From positions 1 through 48,029 of the forward strand of contig JAFQTO010000008.1 in NCBI GenBank assembly GCA_017408985.1: a stretch of DNA of 48,029 bases. Direction: 5' to 3'. The notes under the pieces were generated by a model. That model saw nothing but the letters and a program-made list of their open reading frames with translations, searched no databases and was not told the origin of the DNA. This document shows, piece after piece, positions 45,293 to 48,029 of this stretch (within the stretch, counting starts at the first letter, position 1; the number at the start of each line of letters is the position of its first letter). A program made the position numbers and the translations under genes. Source of the DNA: Clostridia bacterium. GTDB lineage: Bacteria; Bacillota; Clostridia; Oscillospirales; Butyricicoccaceae.

Positions 45293-46492
45293 TTGAACGG
45301 GCGGATGGACAGCCAAAAGCTGAATATCGGCGCATATTATCTCGCCCCCTGCGCGCGGAGCGAGGAGCACGTGCGCGAACTGCGCGAGTGCGGCGTGGAC
45401 TTTGTGGTCGGTATGGACAATGACCGACCTGCGCTGGATATGCTTCTCCGCCACGGAGTAGGCGCCGTGGTGCGAGGCGTTGTGCCCTCATGGTGGGGCG
45501 GCAACACCGAAAAGGCAGGCAGGCTGGCTCAGCTCAACCCTCTTGAGCGCTACCGCGAGGGGGCGGAGGCTTTTTGCGACCATCCTGCGGTGTGGGGTAT
45601 TGATATGGGCGACGAGCCGTCTCTTCCTGATCTCGTGCATATGGGCAAGGCGCTTAAAATCGTGGAAAATTGCTGTCCCGATCAGTTCGGGTATCTCAAT
45701 CTGTTCCCGTCCTACGGCTCACACGCCGATAAGAGTGCCGAGGAGGTACGGCGTCAGCTGGGCACCGACAGCTACAGCGAGTATCTGCACGGTTACTGCC
45801 GACTGGTGGACACCGATTATATATGCCTGGATTTTTACGTTTTTACATCCCGGCCGCAGCGGTTTTACCGCGATCTGCACACGGCTGCAAACACGGGCAG
45901 GGATCTGTGGTGCGTGCTGCAGGTCAACACTCGGGATGAAAATCACCCGCTGAGCGAAGAAATGCTTGCCTATCAGGCGTATACGGCGCTGGCGTTTGGG
46001 GCAAAGAATATAATCTGGGCGTGCTACAGCCCCGGCTGGTGGCACTGTAACGTGCTGGATATGCAGGGGCAAAAGACCGTGATGTATGACAGGCTGAAAA
46101 AGGTCAACCGGGAATTGCACGCGCTGAGCGAAGAATATATGAAGTATCGTTGGCGCGATACACATTTTGTAGGGTTTGATGCCGCCCGGGGTCTGCCCAA
46201 ACCGCCCGTTGACAAGCTCAGCGCGGCAGGGATCACCGATCTGCACAGCGACGGCAGGCTGATAGTCGGCGAAATGCAGGCAAAAAGCGGTTCGGGCGGC
46301 GCGCTGATGATCATGCCCGAAGGCGGCGGCGCGGATGAGGTGACGGTGGAGTTTGAATGTGCCCTGCCGCAAGTGAGCATCTGCGGCGGCGGCGGGAAAT
46401 TTCCTCTTTTCTGCAATGATGGCAGGTATACGGTGAAAATCAGGCAGAGTCAGGGCGCGTTGGTGAGCGCAAATGCCGCTTGCGCAAAGTAA
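45293..46492 (+). CDS. Glycoside-hydrolase-like (TIM-barrel) protein
   Basis: A 399-residue protein, cytoplasmic by lack of a signal peptide. It reads like a beta/alpha-barrel glycosidase of the GH42/GH5-related kind: NIGAYYLAPCARSEEHVREL, VWGIDMGDEPSLPDLVHMG (a likely catalytic Glu in GDEP), YICLDFYVF, AYTALAFGAKNIIWACYSPG, and a C-terminal beta domain. The substrate is unknown. TTG at 45293 (GGTGAG upstream) or ATG at 45305 could start it. It begins 13 bases after the lipoprotein stop, so the two are probably co-transcribed. Confidence 0.7.
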   Translation: MNGRMDSQKLNIGAYYLAPCARSEEHVRELRECGVDFVVGMDNDRPALDMLLRHGVGAVVRGVVPSWWGGNTEKAGRLAQLNPLERYREGAEAFCDHPAVWGIDMGDEPSLPDLVHMGKALKIVENCCPDQFGYLNLFPSYGSHADKSAEEVRRQLGTDSYSEYLHGYCRLVDTDYICLDFYVFTSRPQRFYRDLHTAANTGRDLWCVLQVNTRDENHPLSEEMLAYQAYTALAFGAKNIIWACYSPGWWHCNVLDMQGQKTVMYDRLKKVNRELHALSEEYMKYRWRDTHFVGFDAARGLPKPPVDKLSAAGITDLHSDGRLIVGEMQAKSGSGGALMIMPEGGGADEVTVEFECALPQVSICGGGGKFPLFCNDGRYTVKIRQSQGALVSANAACAK

Positions 46493-46868
46493 CAGGTAAT
46501 AAGTAAGGTGTGTCGGCGTTGCCGACCGATTTATTAGGGGTCGATGTTGTGCCGTTAGCACAAATGATGTAGCCTTACGGCTAATGATGTTTGCGGCTGC
46601 ACCGCAAAACGATGTTGCCTGACGGCAAATTAAGGTGTCGCTCCGCAACGAAATTGAATAATGCGGCGGGAACAAGTTCTCGCCGCATTAATAAATCGTC
46701 ACCGCAGGTGACACCCCTACTTGGCTCCCCTTGTCAGGGGAGCTGTCATTTTGTCTTGCAAAATGACTGAGGGGTAGTGCGTTATTCAATCATCCGCGGA
46801 GCGGATACCTACATGCAAGCACAGCCTGCAATTCATCATTTCGCATTTTGTGTTTACACTTCCTTAAT
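46493..46868. repeat. Repeat-filled gap with AATGATGTT hairpin array
   Basis: From the left: GGTAATAAGTAAGG, GGTGTGTCGGC-GTT-GCCGACCGATTTATTAGGGG (46507-46541), an array of GTGC-CGTTA-GCAC, AGCC-TTAC-GGCT, TTGCGG-CTGCA-CCGCAA and TGCC-TGAC-GGCA hairpins joined by AAATGATGTT/AAACGATGTT (46544-46632), GTCACC-GCA-GGTGAC, the GGCTCCCC repeat 46723-46774, ATCCGC-GGA-GCGGATACC, and GCAAGC-ACA-GCCTGC followed by AATTCAT. No gene is present. Confidence 0.75.
46723..46774. repeat. GGCTCCCCTTGT repeat (terminator-type family)
   Basis: GGCTCCCCTTG/CAGGGGAGC hairpin, then GTCATTTTG/CAAAATGAC hairpin, then TGAGGGG. The inverted relative at 5537-5597 serves as terminator of the LCP gene; here there is no T run. 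Confidence 0.75.
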
Positions 46869-46897
46869 TTGACCTTTTGCATAATCGGTGGTACACT
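46869..46897 (+). promoter_or_regulatory. Promoter of the zinc peptidase gene
   Basis: TTGACC (46869-46874) and TACACT (46892-46897) are 17 bases apart, 31 bases before the start. Confidence 0.7.
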
Positions 46898-46927
46898 GTA
46901 CTAAACTATAGCAAAGGAGTTTTTTAT

Positions 46928-47662
46928 ATGTATCTACAGGATTATTTGTGGTTTCTTGTCGGCATTGCCGTCTGTATGATATTATCAGCCGTCGCCAACA
47001 AAAAGGTCAATTCGGCGTTTGATACCTACGACAAGGTCACGGCACGGTCGGGATACACGGGCTATGACGCCGCACGGCGGCTGATGTCTGCTTACGGTGT
47101 GGACGGCGTGCGCGTGGGCAGAACAAACGGCAGGCTGACCGACCATTACCATCCCGCCAAAGCGGTGGTCAATCTGTCCGACAGCACCTACTCCTCCCGC
47201 TCGGTGGCGGCGCTGGCGGTTGCCGCCCACGAAATAGGCCACGTGATGCAGAAGAAGAAGGGCTACGCTTTTTATAACGTGCGCACCGCGCTGGTGCCCG
47301 TGGTAAACTTCGGCTCCCGTCTTGCTATGCCGCTGGTGCTTGTGGGGCTGCTGCTTGATTATATGTCGGCAACTGCCTCGCCCGAGCTTGGGTTCAATAT
47401 TGCCATGATCGGGGTGGTACTCTACGGCGGAAGTCTGCTGTTTGCGCTGGTGACCCTGCCCGTTGAGCTGAACGCCAGCCGCAGGGCAAAACAGATGCTG
47501 TCAGAGCAGGGCATCCTCTCAGACGGCGAGCTTGACGGAGCCGACAAGGTACTGTCTGCCGCCGCACTGACCTATCTTGCGTCCCTGCTGACCACGCTGG
47601 TGTATTTTTTGAGGTTTTTGGTGAGGGTGTTGACTCTGTTTGGAAGAAGAAACGACAGATAA
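46928..47662 (+). CDS. Membrane zinc metallopeptidase (YugP-like, Zn_peptidase_2)
   Basis: A 244-residue membrane protein. The first helix (YLWFLVGIAVCMILSAVAN) is followed by a cytoplasmic peptidase part with VAALAVAAHEIGHVMQKKKG (HExxH near 101) and the preceding STYSSRS segment, then three more helices (about 115-145, 155-180, 215-238). LPVELNASRRAKQML carries the conserved third ligand. These are neutral zinc peptidases of unknown substrate. AAAGGAG precedes the ATG. It stands alone with its own promoter. Confidence 0.92.
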   Translation: MYLQDYLWFLVGIAVCMILSAVANKKVNSAFDTYDKVTARSGYTGYDAARRLMSAYGVDGVRVGRTNGRLTDHYHPAKAVVNLSDSTYSSRSVAALAVAAHEIGHVMQKKKGYAFYNVRTALVPVVNFGSRLAMPLVLVGLLLDYMSATASPELGFNIAMIGVVLYGGSLLFALVTLPVELNASRRAKQMLSEQGILSDGELDGADKVLSAAALTYLASLLTTLVYFLRFLVRVLTLFGRRNDR

Positions 47663-47678
47663 AAGATCAGCAATTGAT

Positions 47679-47697
47679 TAGGGAACGAATCCTTCGC
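47679..47697. repeat. TAGGGAACGAATCCTTCGC repeat
   Basis: A 19-base sequence identical to the reverse complement of 5825-5843. It lies just after the zinc peptidase gene. No further copies are seen in the window. Confidence 0.6.
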
Positions 47698-47733
47698 GAT
47701 TTCCAAAACGGATGAAACAAAAAAGAGGTTAGT

Positions 47734-47853
47734 TATGGGCTGTACTCTGAAGGACAGTTTTAAGCCGAACATAGCACCTACCGACAGTAAAAGGACAGAG
47801 AATGCAAAAGCATTCTCTGTCCTCTTTTCTTTGCAGGCACAAATGATGATTTA
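47734..47853 (+). CDS. Possible 39-residue leader-like ORF
   Basis: AAAGAGG precedes ATG 47734, which opens MGCTLKDSFKPNIAPTDSKR and then reads through the terminator stem to TAG. The GGACAG repeats (47751 and 47793) and the terminator inside the frame suggest the RNA is the point, not the peptide. Low confidence. Confidence 0.25.
47796..47830 (+). terminator. Rho-independent terminator
   Basis: GGACAGAGAATGC pairs with GCATTCTCTGTCC around AAAA and is followed by TCTTTTCTTT. It probably ends the zinc peptidase transcript or a short leader RNA before it. Confidence 0.85.
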
Positions 47854-48024
47854 GTGAAGTTTTCGCTGACGCGAAAGTGAAGTTGCTTTGCAGTGAAGTT
47901 CGTGCTAACGCACGAGTGAAGTTAAGTTTGCCCACTTTGCCGAAGGCAAAACTTCACTATCCGCAGGATAACTTCACTTACGCAGTAAACTTCACTTGCA
48001 CCAAGGGGCAAACTTAGTTGCGTA
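47852..48024. repeat. Mini-hairpin array with AGTGAAGTT/AACTTCACT linker, to the right edge
   Basis: Hairpins TTTCGC-TGAC-GCGAAA, TGC-TTT-GCA, CGTGC-TAAC-GCACG, then an arch TTTGCC...GGCAAA, ATCC-GCA-GGAT, TAC-GCA-GTA and TGC-type follow. The linker is AGTGAAGTT up to about 47925 and AACTTCACT after it, so the array mirrors around one central hairpin. It may run beyond the window. Confidence 0.8.
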
Positions 48025-48029
48025 GTGTC

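Noticed and set aside
47734-47830. Riboswitch before the terminator at 47796
   Set aside because: No downstream gene is visible, and the sequence does not match a class I recognise; kept only as a low-confidence leader ORF and a terminator.

Overview
The window looks like a chromosomal segment of a Gram-positive anaerobe of the class Clostridia, most likely an Oscillospirales/Ruminococcaceae-type gut bacterium. This is an inference. It rests on a GC-rich coding style with strong AGGAGG ribosome sites, a WalR-WalK-YycH-YycI operon, LytR-CpsA-Psr and S-layer-homology proteins, a BY-kinase/PHP-phosphatase pair, adjacent GluRS and GlnRS genes, and many short intergenic repeats of a kind I associate with gut Firmicutes. 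No rRNA, integrase, transposase, prophage or CRISPR array is visible.

Layout. 1-6964 is a minus-strand block of small accessory enzymes (CPBP protease, ArsC/Spx-like protein, macro-domain fusion, PNPOx-like protein, barstar, GNAT acetyltransferase, flavin-reductase-like protein) ending with an LCP cell-wall ligase. 7163-25512 is a plus-strand core block: gltX-glnS-cysteine desulfurase-thiI-cinA (translation and tRNA sulfur modification), walR-walK-yycH-yycI-murA (cell-wall control), folD, tldD-pmbA and a DUF896 gene. 25674-29360 is minus strand (U32 peptidase and ABC exporter). 29686-33881 is a plus-strand cassette: HPr-kinase-like protein, PqqD-like protein, Ser/His S26-type peptidase, Wzz-like protein, BY-kinase, PHP tyrosine phosphatase and a small exporter. 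34284-34710 holds a tiny type I toxin-antitoxin module between direct repeats. ald follows, then a minus-strand DUF3990/DUF3791 operon, a 907-residue S-layer-type protein, a four-helix-bundle gene and tRNA-Tyr/tRNA-Thr. From 41669 the plus strand carries dapA, a RidA protein, a cupin, a zinc-finger lipoprotein, a glycosidase-like protein and a membrane zinc peptidase.

The most unusual feature lies between the genes. Many intergenic regions are arrays of very short hairpins (stems of about 4-12 bp) joined by one constant linker per locus: ATATCGA, ATATCGC or ATATCAC, ATGAATT, AACGATGTT, or AGTGAAGTT. Hairpin modules recur between loci with changed stems that still pair, so the structure, not the sequence, is kept. 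Both four-helix-bundle (23S rRNA intervening-sequence/Avd-like) genes sit inside such arrays. At the first, four linker copies upstream face four inverted copies downstream. I propose these as one undescribed element family, with the four-helix-bundle protein as a candidate partner.

Other systems worth following are the type I toxin with a convincing antisense RNA and sequestered ribosome site, the kinase/PqqD/S26 peptidase triad joined to a BY-kinase module, and the DUF3990 operon. Coordinates of starts were adjusted by ribosome-site position; functions are read from sequence motifs without database searches.
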